NCBI GenBank assembly: GCA_031291615.1
Contig: JARLIS010000004.1
Location: 173,451-237,450 of the forward strand
Origin: Parvibaculum sp.
GTDB taxonomy: Bacteria > Pseudomonadota > Alphaproteobacteria > Parvibaculales > Parvibaculaceae
Direction: 5' to 3'
Length of the DNA stretch: 64,000 nucleotides
Shown piece after piece: positions 50,760 to 61,045 of the stretch (position 1 is its first letter; the number at the start of each line of letters is the position of its first letter). The notes under the pieces are model-generated. The model had not been told where the DNA came from. It saw nothing but the letters and a program-made list of their open reading frames with translations, and did not search any database. The translations under genes and the position numbers were made by a program.

Positions 50760-52595
50760 ATGCTCGCCATGACGCAGGGGGCTTCCCAAAACGATACGGC
50801 TTTGCCGAAAGGCAGGACCGCAAAACTCCGGATGTGCGGCCGCGCGATGCTGGCCGCCGCCGCGATGGCGCTTGCCGCGCAACTCGCTCCGACGCCCGCT
50901 GCCGCTGATGTCGCAACGCAGCCCGTGCAGGCGAAAATCTGGAGCCCGGAAATTCTCGGCGGCGCGGACCGCGAGCGTTACCTGCAAATCTTCGCCGCCC
51001 AGAAGCGCGCCGACTGGAAGCGCGCGGACAAACTCATCGCCGAAGTCTCCGACAAGCGGCTGATGGCCTATGTGCTGGCCGAGCGTTACCTCAATCCGCG
51101 CTACAAGTCGAAATATGCCGAGCTCAAGGCCTGGATGGCCGCAAATCCAGGTGTTCCGGGTGCGGACAAAATCTACAAGCTGGCGCTGAAGAAGCGTCCG
51201 CACAATGCGGCGGCGCCCGATCGTCCCGCAGCGCAGCGATTCCGCCAGGCCACGCATACGGCCTATGCGGTCGACGATGGCGACGAGCCCGCCGCCTCGC
51301 CGCGCTTCGCCAAGATCGATGCGCGCGTCCGCGAGCTGGTGCGCGATGCCAAGGCGGTGGACGCGCTTTCCTATCTCAACACGCCGACGATGCGCATGTC
51401 GCTGTCGGACATCGAATATGACCGGATCCGCGAGCGCATCGCCACGTCCTATTTCATCGAGAACGACAACCAGCGCGCCTACGACATCGCGAACGACATT
51501 TCGAGGTCTCACGCGCGCCAGGTTCCGCTGGCGGACTGGTATGCGGGCCTCGCGGCCTGGCGGATGGAGCGCTATGACGCAGCGGCGGCGCATTTCGAAC
51601 AGCTGGCGCGCTCCGATACGGCGTCCGACTGGTCGAAGGCGGCGGGCGGCTTCTGGGCGGCGCGGGCCTATCTGGCCAATCGCACGCCGGAGCATGTCGC
51701 CGAGATGCTGGAGCTGTCGGCCGACACGGGCGCGACCTTCTACGGGCTTCTCGCCACGCGCCAGCTCGGACGCGAACCGCGCTTCGAATGGGTCGAGCCG
51801 AAACTCGACCGCGCCATGTTCGAGCCGCTGGTGGCGGACGCCGCCGTCGCGCGCGCCGTTGCGCTTGTGCAGATCGGACGGCGCGACGCGGCCGAACAGG
51901 AGCTTGTGCGGGCGCATGGCTGGCTCGATCCGAGCCTCGATCCGGCGCTGATCGCGCTTGCCTCGGCGTTCAACCTGCCGGCGCTCGAACTTCAGGTGTC
52001 GAGCCTTGCCGACCTGCCGCCGGCCCGCGCGCATGACGGCGAGATCGCGGTGAATTCGGGGCTCTATCCCATTCCCGACTACAAGCCGCAAAACGGCTTC
52101 CGCGTCGATCCCGCGCTCTTTTATGCATTCATGCGGCAGGAGAGCAAATTCCGCCCCGACGCCCAGTCCTGGGCAGGCGCGCGCGGACTGATGCAATTGA
52201 TGCCGGCGACGGCGAGCCACATCGCGCAGGACAATACGCTGGCGCGCACCAACAAGGACAAGCTGCTCGATCCTTCCTACAACCTGACGCTGGCTCAGAA
52301 CTATATCGAGAGGCTGATGGATTCGGCCGAACCGCGCGGCAATCTCTTCATGCTGGCTTCGGCCTATAATAGCGGGCCCGGCAATGTCAGCCGCTGGCTC
52401 GACAACATCAATTTCAAGGGCGATCCGTTTCTCTTCATCGAGAGCATCCCCGCACCCGAAACGCGCGGCTATATCGAGCGCGTGCTGACGAATTTCTGGA
52501 TTTACCGCGCCAAGCTCGGCCAGCCCATGCATTCGCTCGACGTGACCGCGTCCGGCGACTGGCCGATCTACGAGCCGGTGGGAACTTCGGACTGA
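50760..52595 (+). CDS. Soluble lytic murein transglycosylase
   Basis: A 611-residue periplasmic enzyme that cleaves peptidoglycan with formation of 1,6-anhydro-muropeptides. A signal peptide is visible in the segment MLAAAAMALAAQLAPTPAAA, beginning about 25 residues in; it is followed by a long superhelical domain (about 80-440) and a C-terminal SLT domain with the catalytic Glu in YAFMRQESKFRPDAQSWAGARGLMQLMPATA and AYNSGPGNVSRWL. The start is ambiguous (ATG 50760, 50769 or 50835); none has a clear ribosome site. It follows the UDG-like gene by 65 bases on the same strand. Confidence 0.85.
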   Translation: MLAMTQGASQNDTALPKGRTAKLRMCGRAMLAAAAMALAAQLAPTPAAADVATQPVQAKIWSPEILGGADRERYLQIFAAQKRADWKRADKLIAEVSDKRLMAYVLAERYLNPRYKSKYAELKAWMAANPGVPGADKIYKLALKKRPHNAAAPDRPAAQRFRQATHTAYAVDDGDEPAASPRFAKIDARVRELVRDAKAVDALSYLNTPTMRMSLSDIEYDRIRERIATSYFIENDNQRAYDIANDISRSHARQVPLADWYAGLAAWRMERYDAAAAHFEQLARSDTASDWSKAAGGFWAARAYLANRTPEHVAEMLELSADTGATFYGLLATRQLGREPRFEWVEPKLDRAMFEPLVADAAVARAVALVQIGRRDAAEQELVRAHGWLDPSLDPALIALASAFNLPALELQVSSLADLPPARAHDGEIAVNSGLYPIPDYKPQNGFRVDPALFYAFMRQESKFRPDAQSWAGARGLMQLMPATASHIAQDNTLARTNKDKLLDPSYNLTLAQNYIERLMDSAEPRGNLFMLASAYNSGPGNVSRWLDNINFKGDPFLFIESIPAPETRGYIERVLTNFWIYRAKLGQPMHSLDVTASGDWPIYEPVGTSD

Positions 52596-52665
52596 TCTTC
52601 TTCTATCGCTGGGCGAATTCCATAATCCGCCCACTCACATCACTCCCAGTTGGAAGGGCACCCCC

Positions 52666-53208
52666 ATGCCTGACATCGACAATTCGCGTCCATTCATTCC
52701 GCTCAACATCGCCGTGATGACGGTTTCCGACACGCGCACGCGCGAGACGGACACGTCGGGCGACGTGCTCGAGGCGCGCATCACCAAGGCCGGACACAAG
52801 CTGGTGGACCGCGCCATCATTTCCGACGACATGGCCATGATCCGCGGTCAACTTCTGTCATGGATCGCGAGTTCCGAAGTCGACATCGTCATCTCGACGG
52901 GAGGCACGGGGCTGACGGGACGCGATGTGACGCCGGAAGCGTTCAAATCCGTTTACGACAAGGAAATCGACGGTTTTTCCGCGATCTTCCATCGCGTCAG
53001 CTACGAGAAAATCGGTACCTCGACCTTGCAGTCGCGCGCGACGGCGGGCGTCAGCCACGGCAAATATCTCTTCGCCCTGCCTGGTTCGCCGGGCGCCTGC
53101 AAGGACGGCTGGGATGAAATTCTTCAATACCAGCTCGACAATCGCTATCGGCCCTGCAACTTCGTCGAGATCCTGCCGCGGTTGCAGGAGCACAAACAGG
53201 CGGGCTGA
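52666..53208 (+). CDS. moaB: Molybdenum cofactor biosynthesis protein B
   Basis: A 180-residue member of the MogA/MoaB family. The start contains [29 protein letters not shown]; the pterin-binding loop is [18 protein letters not shown] (about 78-95) and [17 protein letters not shown] is near the C-terminus. Such proteins adenylylate molybdopterin or have a regulatory role when a separate MogA exists. It lies between the transglycosylase and mscL on the same strand with gaps of 70 and 83 bases. Separate from other moa genes in this window. Confidence 0.9.
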   Translation: MPDIDNSRPFIPLNIAVMTVSDTRTRETDTSGDVLEARITKAGHKLVDRAIISDDMAMIRGQLLSWIASSEVDIVISTGGTGLTGRDVTPEAFKSVYDKEIDGFSAIFHRVSYEKIGTSTLQSRATAGVSHGKYLFALPGSPGACKDGWDEILQYQLDNRYRPCNFVEILPRLQEHKQAG

Positions 53209-53291
53209 GCCAAGGCCGGCACCGGGACCTTGATCGCCGGCGAACATCGCGCCAATCTCACCCGAACACCAACGCGGCGGGGAGAAGTTAC

Positions 53292-53714
53292 ATGTTCAAG
53301 GAATTCCGGGAATTCGCCCTCAAGGGCAATGTGCTCGACATGGCGGTCGGCATCATCATCGGCGCGGCCTTCACTTCCATCGTCACATCGCTCGTCAGCG
53401 ACATATTGATGCCGCCGATCGGGGTGATCATGGGCGGCGTCGATTTCTCCAGCTACTTCATACCGCTTTCGATGCATGCGGCGCCGACGACGCTGGAGGC
53501 GGCGAAAGCGGCCGGCGTGCCGGTGCTCGCCTATGGCAAGTTCGTGAATGCCTGCATCAACTTCACCATCGTCGCCTTCGCGCTCTTCATAGTCATCCGG
53601 CAAATGAACCGCCTGAAGGACCGCATCGCGAAGGGCGAAGTTCCCGCCGCCGAGAAGCCGCGCCAGGAAGTGCTGCTGGAAGAAATCCGCGATGCGCTGA
53701 AGGCGCGGGGCTGA
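53292..53714 (+). CDS. mscL: Large-conductance mechanosensitive channel
   Basis: A 140-residue inner-membrane channel that opens on hypo-osmotic shock. The start [44 protein letters not shown] covers the N-terminal helix and first membrane segment; the second is [18 protein letters not shown], followed by the cytoplasmic helix bundle. The periplasmic loop between them is of normal size. A GGGGAG site lies upstream. It converges with the TIGR04282-type gene with a single base between stop codons. Confidence 0.95.
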   Translation: MFKEFREFALKGNVLDMAVGIIIGAAFTSIVTSLVSDILMPPIGVIMGGVDFSSYFIPLSMHAAPTTLEAAKAAGVPVLAYGKFVNACINFTIVAFALFIVIRQMNRLKDRIAKGEVPAAEKPRQEVLLEEIRDALKARG

Positions 53715-53715
53715 A

Positions 53716-54321
53716 CTAGCGGCGGCGCTTGATCAGCCGGGCATAGTCTTCCGCATTGTCGATGTCGCAAAGCCTTTCCAGCATCGCGACGCTGAGGCCG
53801 ATGCGCTTCACATTCGCCAGCGTATCGGCGAGCGCATATTCGCTCGACCAGCGGACATTGCCGAAAATCTCCGGCACGCGCGGGCGGCGGCGCAGGCCCA
53901 CGAGCCAGTAGCCGCCATCGTCCGCCGGGCCGAACACCGCGTCGCGGCTTCCCAATGCCTTGAAGGCGGCGGCGATGTGGTGCGCGGCAATATCTGGAAT
54001 GTCGCTGCCGACAATCACCACGGGGCCCGGCGGCAGATCACGCATGAGCCTGCCCATGCGATGGCCGAGATCGCCCTGCCCTTGCGCGACGCGCGGCGGC
54101 GCGCCGAAAAAAGCGCCGCGATCATGCACCGCCGGATCGGGCGAAAGCGCGAGCAGGGTCCGCCAGCGCGGATCGCGCCCGATGCGGGCCAGAAGCTGCT
54201 TGCCCGTGTTGCGATAAAAGCGCGTCGCCTCGACTGCGCCGATGCCTTTTGCGAGCCGCGTCTTCACCGCGCCGAGGCGCGGCGCCTTCGCCATGACGAC
54301 GAGTTGAGGCGTCGGCGACAT
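53716..54321 (-). CDS. TIGR04282-type glycosyltransferase (DUF2064)
   Basis: A 201-residue nucleotide-diphospho-sugar-transferase-like protein. The start LVVMAKAPRLGAVKTRLAKGIG and the IVGSDIPDI and FGPADDGGYWLVGL segments match the family often annotated with arsenosugar biosynthesis, where it pairs with the GT2-type TIGR04283 protein encoded immediately upstream. Here no arsenic gene is adjacent, so this annotation should be treated as a family label. Two-base gap to the upstream gene; convergent with mscL. Confidence 0.8.
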   Translation of the reverse strand: MSPTPQLVVMAKAPRLGAVKTRLAKGIGAVEATRFYRNTGKQLLARIGRDPRWRTLLALSPDPAVHDRGAFFGAPPRVAQGQGDLGHRMGRLMRDLPPGPVVIVGSDIPDIAAHHIAAAFKALGSRDAVFGPADDGGYWLVGLRRRPRVPEIFGNVRWSSEYALADTLANVKRIGLSVAMLERLCDIDNAEDYARLIKRRR

Positions 54322-54323
54322 GT

Positions 54324-55019
54324 TCAGGAATAGATGCGGGCGATCACGCGAGGCGGCACGCCGAGATAATAAAGCGTGATGCAGAGCGCGTTGCGGGCGA
54401 TGCGGGCGGCAAAGCCGTCGCGCAGATAGCGCTCGGGGCTCGTCACCGCGCGGGCGCGCAGAAACATGAGGCGGCGGCGGCCGATGCGGCGAATGAGATC
54501 GACATCTTCCATCAACGGCAATGTCTGGAAGCCGCCGACGCGCTCATAGAGGCGGCGGTTCACGATGAGCCCCTGATCGCCATAAGGCAGGCGCAGCAGG
54601 AAGCAGCGCAGCGCCACGATGCGTTCGAGAAAACGCGCGGCGCCCGAAAAATCGTCGAGCGCAAAACGGAACGCGGCGGCGATTTCCGGCGAGCGGATGC
54701 GGCCCGATGCGATGCGTTCGAAGAGCTTGTCGACCTCCGCGTCCCAGCCCGGTTCAAGCTCGGTATCCGCGTGAAGGAAGAGAAGCCAGTTGCCCTTGGC
54801 CACGCTCGCGCCGGCCGCAAGCTGGCTGCCGCGACCGCGCGGCGCACGGATCAATTTGGCGCCGCAAGCTTCGGCGATTTCGGCCGTGCCGTCGGTCGAG
54901 CCGCCATCGGCAATGATGACTTCACGGACGACGCCGTGAACGACAGCGGGGATCAGCGTCGCGAGCGTGCGCGGCAATGTTTCCTCGGCGTTCAGGGTCG
55001 GAATGATGACGCTCAACAT
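54324..55019 (-). CDS. TIGR04283-type GT2 glycosyltransferase
   Basis: A 231-residue GT-A glycosyltransferase. It begins LSVIIPTLNAEETLPRTLATL; the nucleotide-sugar pocket ADGGSTDGTAEIAEACGAKL and the metal-binding HADTELEPG segment (in place of DxD, an HADTE form typical of the family) are clear. A short hydrophobic C-terminal segment (ALCITLYYLGVPP) suggests membrane association. It heads a two-gene operon with the DUF2064-type gene. ATG 55019 and ATG 55031 are both possible starts. Divergent from the radical SAM gene, with a LexA-type box in the shared spacer. Confidence 0.8.
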   Translation of the reverse strand: MLSVIIPTLNAEETLPRTLATLIPAVVHGVVREVIIADGGSTDGTAEIAEACGAKLIRAPRGRGSQLAAGASVAKGNWLLFLHADTELEPGWDAEVDKLFERIASGRIRSPEIAAAFRFALDDFSGAARFLERIVALRCFLLRLPYGDQGLIVNRRLYERVGGFQTLPLMEDVDLIRRIGRRRLMFLRARAVTSPERYLRDGFAARIARNALCITLYYLGVPPRVIARIYS

Positions 55020-55081
55020 GGCGCGCATCATATCTGTTGCGTGTGCGAAGGCGAGTGGACCCTCGGTCGCATGGGAAGAAT

Positions 55082-55096
55082 GTTCTTGTTATGTTC
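55082..55096. promoter_or_regulatory. LexA-type box (GTTC-N7-GTTC)
   Basis: GTTC (55082-55085), seven bases, GTTC (55093-55096) matches the alphaproteobacterial LexA operator. It lies 25 bases before the radical SAM start and about 63 bases from the divergent glycosyltransferase start. TTCTTG (55083-55088) and TGATAG (55105-55110) with a 16-bp spacer form a plausible promoter that the box overlaps, so SOS control of the radical SAM gene is inferred. Confidence 0.55.
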
Positions 55097-55120
55097 TCAT
55101 TTTCTGATAGGCTTTTCCCT

Positions 55121-56308
55121 ATGACGACGAGTCGCGACATAGCACGCCCCGGCCGCCTCGCCCGCAGCCCCGCCAATTCCCCGATTGGCCCCGCGGAAGC
55201 CCGGCCTCCCCGTCTGGCGGACCCCGTTCCCCTCGCAAACAGAGGGGTCCCCCAGCCTGGCCGCCGCGGCCGGGGCGCGCTTACCAATGAGAGCGGGCGC
55301 TTCGAGCATCAGGCCCGCGTTCTTCTCGATGACGGCTGGGGCACGAACGACACGCCGCCACCGCTGAAGACGCATGTGACGGACGAGACGCCGCGCGCAA
55401 TCATCACGCGCAATTCATCGCCCGACATTCCCTTCGACCGCTCGATCAATCCCTATCGGGGTTGCGAACATGGCTGCGTCTACTGCTTCGCGCGGCCGAC
55501 GCACGCCTATATGGGTTTGTCGCCGGGACTCGACTTCGAGAGCCGGCTTTTCGCCAAGCCCAATGCGGCGGCGCTTCTCGAAAAGGAGCTGGCGCGCAAG
55601 AATTACCAGGTCGCTCCCATCGCCATGGGGACGAATACCGATCCCTATCAGCCGATCGAGATGCGCTACCGGATCACGCGATCCATTCTCGAAGTTCTGT
55701 CGGCCTATAATCATCCGGTGTCGATCGTCACCAAGTCGGCGCGCATCACGCGCGATCTCGACATCCTGTCCGACATGGGCAAGCGCAATCTCGCCCGGGT
55801 GTTCTTTTCGGTGACGACGCTCGACGCGAAGCTCGCGCGGGTGATGGAGCCCCGCGCCTCGACGCCGTCGCGCAGGCTTGAGGCGATGAGGCTTTTCGCG
55901 GAAGCGGGCGTGCCGACCGGCGTCATGGTCGCGCCGATCATTCCGGCGCTCAACGACAGCGAGATTGAAAAGATCCTGACGGGCGCCGCCTATGCGGGCG
56001 CGAAGACGGCGGGCTTCGTGCTGCTGCGCCTGCCGCATGAGATCAAGGATCTCTTCCGCGAATGGCTCGAAGAAAACGAGCCCGACAAGGCCGCTCATGT
56101 CATGTCGCTCATCCGCTCGATGCGCGGCGGCAAGGATTACGACGCCGAATGGAGCAAGCGCATGCGCGGCGACGGGCCCTATGCCTGGCAGATCGCGCGC
56201 CGCTTCGAGATCGCCACGAAACGCCTCGGCCTCAACGGCGAAAGACCGCGCCTCGACTGCGAGAGCTTTCGCGTGCCGGGAACGGGCAAGCAGCTGGCTT
56301 TGCTGTAA
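55121..56308 (+). CDS. PA0069-type radical SAM protein
   Basis: A 395-residue radical SAM protein. After a Pro/Arg-rich N-terminal stretch of about 70 residues, the cluster motif is NPYRGCEHGCVYCFARPTH (C-x3-C-x2-C, near residue 114), followed by IAMGTNTDPYQPIE, the SAM-binding beta strands and a C-terminal region DAEWSKRMRGDGPYAWQIARRF. The PA0069/SplB-like group is related to spore photoproduct lyase, but these members have no established substrate. An ATG at 55121 is used; an earlier ATG lies inside the LexA-type box. The gene ends at a strong hairpin terminator before rnhB. Confidence 0.85.
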   Translation: MTTSRDIARPGRLARSPANSPIGPAEARPPRLADPVPLANRGVPQPGRRGRGALTNESGRFEHQARVLLDDGWGTNDTPPPLKTHVTDETPRAIITRNSSPDIPFDRSINPYRGCEHGCVYCFARPTHAYMGLSPGLDFESRLFAKPNAAALLEKELARKNYQVAPIAMGTNTDPYQPIEMRYRITRSILEVLSAYNHPVSIVTKSARITRDLDILSDMGKRNLARVFFSVTTLDAKLARVMEPRASTPSRRLEAMRLFAEAGVPTGVMVAPIIPALNDSEIEKILTGAAYAGAKTAGFVLLRLPHEIKDLFREWLEENEPDKAAHVMSLIRSMRGGKDYDAEWSKRMRGDGPYAWQIARRFEIATKRLGLNGERPRLDCESFRVPGTGKQLALL

Positions 56309-56318
56309 TTTATATTTT

Positions 56319-56354
56319 GTCACCCCGGCGAAAGCCGGGGTGACGCCATTTTTT
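56319..56354 (+). terminator. Strong hairpin terminator after the radical SAM gene
   Basis: GTCACCCCGGC (56319-56329), GAAA loop and GCCGGGGTGAC (56334-56344) form a perfect 11-bp stem; a T run follows at 56349-56354. The stem may also be a member of the dispersed palindrome family, but the T run makes a terminator the main call. Confidence 0.85.
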
Positions 56355-56991
56355 AAATCCGGCACACTCCGGCGATGCCGAAGAAGTCCGCGAAACAAGG
56401 TCCCGATTACAGCTTCGAGACGGAGCATGGCGCGCCGCGTTTGCACGTTTGCGGTGTCGATGAGGCGGGGCGCGGGCCGCTGGCGGGGCCTGTGGTGGCG
56501 GCGGCCGTGGTGCTCGATCCGGCCGATTGCCCCGAGGGGCTCGACGATTCCAAGAAGCTCGATGAGGGAAAGCGCGAGACGCTTTACGCGGCACTCATAG
56601 GCCGCGCCCAGATCGGCGTCGGCATGGCGAGCGTCGAGGAGATCGACAAGATCAACATCCTGCAAGCGACGATGCTCGCCATGCGGCGCGCGGTCGAGGC
56701 GCTGGACCTTCCGCCCGCCTTCGCACTCATCGACGGCAATCGCCTGCCCGCTCTCGCCTGCCCTGCCCGCGCCATCGTCAAGGGCGACGGGCGGGTGCTT
56801 TCGATCGCGGCGGCCTCCATCGTCGCCAAGGTGACGCGGGACCGGATCATGACGGAGCTGGCGCGCGCCCATCCCGGTTTCGGCTGGGAGCGCAATCGCG
56901 GCTATGGCACGGCGGAGCACCTGAATGCACTGAAGCGGCTCGGCGCCACGCCGCATCACCGCCGCAGCTTCGCGCCCATACGCAACATATT

Positions 56992-58219
<1,228 letters not shown>

Positions 58220-58285
58220 GGGTATGTTGCCATTGCCACTCGACGTGTAAACTCTCCACACGATACCGCTAACCGGGGGGATGGC

Positions 58286-59107
58286 ATGGGATCGGAACTG
58301 GTTTTTTCTGACAGCACGGCTTGGCGGGGCGCACTAGAGTTCTGGCTGACGGTTTACGCCATCCTGATTGTCTGCCCAGCCATCGTTGTTTGGCTTGCGG
58401 CATCAAGACCGAAAAATCTGGCCGCCGGAATTTCTCTCGCCGCGCTGATGCTATTACCGCTCGCCGTGATGGCGGGCACGTACATTGACCATCTCCGCTT
58501 TGTCGAGCTTTGCCGGAAGATAGCGGGTGTTCACCTTTACTCGCCAATTCCCAGCAATGTTCGCAGCTTCTATCTCGATGAAGCTGACATGCCTTTTGAG
58601 GTTCAGACTTCCCGCGGCCAAATATGTTTGGGGTCGTGCTGGCAAGCATTGCGGAATAATGCGTTTGATTTCGTGGAATTGAGAACGGACGGCGTCTCTG
58701 AGGGGCGGGGCGCCCTTCACGAGTTCAGTCGCGCACCAGCGGAAAGCCCAGAGTGCGCGAGGGAGAGTGTCACGGAACCCAGCCACGACTCAGGGCACCA
58801 AGGTTGGACAAAGCCCTTTTGTATCGTCAAACGCCCAATTTCAGAGCTCCGATCCAATTATGGAGCGCGGGTGTCCGACAAGTTCATATCGAGAAATGTG
58901 AGAGAGATCCGAGAAGAAATATACAAATTGAACGGCAATGAAATTATTTGGAACAATATTCTGCTGATGCAAATTCCGTCCGGAGCTGCGGCTTTGTTCA
59001 TAGTTTTATGGCGTGGCGACGCTGGGACCACGGGATCATTCAGTTGCGGAGTAAATCTCCGCGAGTACAAGTCATCCGTCGAAATGCTCGCGGATCATTG
59101 GAAATAG
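58286..59107 (+). CDS. Orphan hypothetical protein with two membrane segments
   Basis: A 273-residue protein with two hydrophobic helices near the N-terminus (about 17-37 and 47-64) and a soluble remainder of about 200 residues without recognised motifs; five or six cysteines are scattered through it, including a C-x-x-x-C-like pair in GQICLGSCWQ. The gene and its 3' flank are noticeably less GC-rich than the rest of the window, especially its second half, pointing to recent acquisition or relaxed selection. It lies between ccrM and mutY, which are usually not separated by such a gene in lineages I know. I do not recognise a family. Confidence 0.55.
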   Translation: MGSELVFSDSTAWRGALEFWLTVYAILIVCPAIVVWLAASRPKNLAAGISLAALMLLPLAVMAGTYIDHLRFVELCRKIAGVHLYSPIPSNVRSFYLDEADMPFEVQTSRGQICLGSCWQALRNNAFDFVELRTDGVSEGRGALHEFSRAPAESPECARESVTEPSHDSGHQGWTKPFCIVKRPISELRSNYGARVSDKFISRNVREIREEIYKLNGNEIIWNNILLMQIPSGAAALFIVLWRGDAGTTGSFSCGVNLREYKSSVEMLADHWK

Positions 59108-59221
59108 GATTTTGCCAGATTGACAATCTCTTTCTTGATCCTCGGCTCGCAAAGTTATTGGTGACGTCAGCTCGATCACCCCAGAACGGGCACTTAGCCC
59201 GAGGAGTGGCGCCAGCGGCGT

Positions 59222-60328
59222 TCATTTCAACTTCCCGAACAGCGGCCCTGCGTCGAGCATCGCATGTTCAACGACCTTGCGCATCAGCGACGGCAGCGCT
59301 TCGCCGCCGACATCTTCTTCCGCGATCCAGACGCCTTCGGCGCGCGCCGCTTCCTTGGCGCTCGCCTCGGCGGTGAAGACTTTCAGGATCAAATGAAAAT
59401 GCGTGAATGTGTGCTCGACGAGGCCGGGGCGTTTTTTCCATTTCGCTTTCAGCGGCGCGTGCGCAAGAAGCGCGTCGTCACCCGTCTCCGCACCCCATGG
59501 CGTCGTCGGCACTTCCATCATGCCGCCGAGGAGCCCTTTCGCGGCGCGCTTTCGCAACAGTAAGGCGCCGTCTGCCCTGCTGACGAAGAAGCAGGCGCCG
59601 TGGCGGACGGGGCGTTCCTTTTTCGGTGCGCGCTTCGGCAGCGCTTCCTCGATGCCGGCGGCGCGGGCGGCGCACATGGTCTCGAGCGGGCAGCGGCCGC
59701 ATGAGGGGCGCTTCGGCGTACAGATCGTCGCGCCGAGATCCATCATGGCTTGGGCGAAGTCGCCCGCCCGCGCGTCGGGCGTCAGCGTTTCGGCGGCGGC
59801 GCGGATTTCCGGCTTCGATGCGGGGAGAGGCGTCTCGATTTTGAAGAGGCGCGTCACCACCCGATCGACATTGCCGTCGATGACGGTCGCCTTGCGCCCG
59901 AAGGCGATGGCGGCGATAGCGGCGGCCGTATAGGGCCCGATGCCGGGCAGCGCACGCAGGCCTTCCTCCGTATCCGGAAAGGTGCCGCCATGTTCGCCCG
60001 CCACGGCGACGGCGCAGGCATGGAGATTTCGTGCCCGGCTGTAATAGCCGAGACCCGCCCATTCGCGCATTACATCGTCGATGGGTGCTGCCGCCAGCGC
60101 CGCGACTGTCGGCCAGCGGGCGAGGAAGCGCTGGAAATAGGGACCGACGGCGGCGACCGTCGTCTGCTGGAGCATGATCTCGGAAAGCCAGACGGCATAG
60201 GGGTCGCTGAGCTCGCCCGGCCGCGCGCGCCAGGGCAGCCGCCGCGCATGGCGGTCGTACCAGGCGAGCAGGTGGCTCGCGACCGAGGGGGTCGCTTTCG
60301 CCTTCGTCTTTGCCGCCGGTTTCGCCAT
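59222..60328 (-). CDS. mutY: A/G-specific adenine glycosylase
   Basis: A 368-residue base-excision enzyme that removes adenine mispaired with 8-oxoguanine. The helix-hairpin-helix domain has the catalytic Glu in LSEIMLQQT, LPGIGPYTAAAIAAIAFG, and the catalytic Asp in VIDGNVDRV. The [4Fe-4S] cluster motif is C-x6-C-x2-C-x5-C in CTPKRPSCGRCPLETMC (about 203-219). The C-terminal NUDIX-like domain (about 240-360) recognises 8-oxoG. Divergent from the DUF721 gene. Full family length. Confidence 0.95.
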   Translation of the reverse strand: MAKPAAKTKAKATPSVASHLLAWYDRHARRLPWRARPGELSDPYAVWLSEIMLQQTTVAAVGPYFQRFLARWPTVAALAAAPIDDVMREWAGLGYYSRARNLHACAVAVAGEHGGTFPDTEEGLRALPGIGPYTAAAIAAIAFGRKATVIDGNVDRVVTRLFKIETPLPASKPEIRAAAETLTPDARAGDFAQAMMDLGATICTPKRPSCGRCPLETMCAARAAGIEEALPKRAPKKERPVRHGACFFVSRADGALLLRKRAAKGLLGGMMEVPTTPWGAETGDDALLAHAPLKAKWKKRPGLVEHTFTHFHLILKVFTAEASAKEAARAEGVWIAEEDVGGEALPSLMRKVVEHAMLDAGPLFGKLK

Positions 60329-60419
60329 GCATCAGTGATGGCGTGGAAGACGGAGGCCGTCAATCGGCGCGCTTTCCGTCTCATCTCGCGCCCCTGCCCG
60401 TTTCAGGGCAATATGGGCC

Positions 60420-60950
60420 ATGACCCATTCGGACGATGAAAGGATTGCGCCCAAGCGCTTCTCGCTGCCGCCTGTCGGCGCGCGGGTGGCGAGCCTGACG
60501 CGCGAGATTTTCCGCCATCGGGGCTTCACCCAGAGCCATATCCTGTCGCGCTGGCCGGAGATCGTCGGAGCCGATCTGGCGGAATATTCCGCGCCGGAGC
60601 AGATGAATTTCCCGCGCCGCGCCGGCGAAGGCCGGGGTCCGCAGATCGGCGCGACCCTTGTCGTGCGTGTGGACGGGCCCATCGCGCTCGAAATCCGGCA
60701 CCTTGAGCCGCAGATCGTCGAGCGCATCAACGGGTTTTACGGCTATCAGGCCGTGGCGCGGCTGAAACTGGTGCAAGGCCCCCTGCCGCCACGGGCGCGG
60801 GCGCGGCGTCCCGCCCTGCGGCCGCTTGCGCCGCGTGAGCGTGAGGCACTCGAGCAAAGCCTTCAGCCGATCGCCGAGCCGGGACTCAAGGCGGCGCTTG
60901 AGCGGCTGGGAACAAGAATTCTGGGGAGAACTCCGCGAAAAGGCCCCTGA
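60420..60950 (+). CDS. DUF721 (DciA-like) protein
   Basis: A 176-residue protein of the DUF721 family. The N-terminal segment RVASLTREIFRHRGFTQSHILSRWPEIVGADLAEYSAPEQMNFP is typical; a GATLVVRVDGPIALEIRHLEPQIVERIN beta-rich middle follows, and the tail is basic and proline-rich. Homologues called DciA help load the replicative helicase DnaB; short or divergent members may have other roles. The neighbours mutY, DsbA-like and smc form the familiar alphaproteobacterial order. ATG 60420 is the natural start. Confidence 0.8.
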   Translation: MTHSDDERIAPKRFSLPPVGARVASLTREIFRHRGFTQSHILSRWPEIVGADLAEYSAPEQMNFPRRAGEGRGPQIGATLVVRVDGPIALEIRHLEPQIVERINGFYGYQAVARLKLVQGPLPPRARARRPALRPLAPREREALEQSLQPIAEPGLKAALERLGTRILGRTPRKGP

Positions 60951-61045
60951 GTCGCGATTCTCGGGCTCGCGCAACCGAAAGGATTGGTTGAGAGCGGAGA
61001 CCCTCAAGGCCATAATGCCTCAACATCTAGTGGGGACCAGCAATA

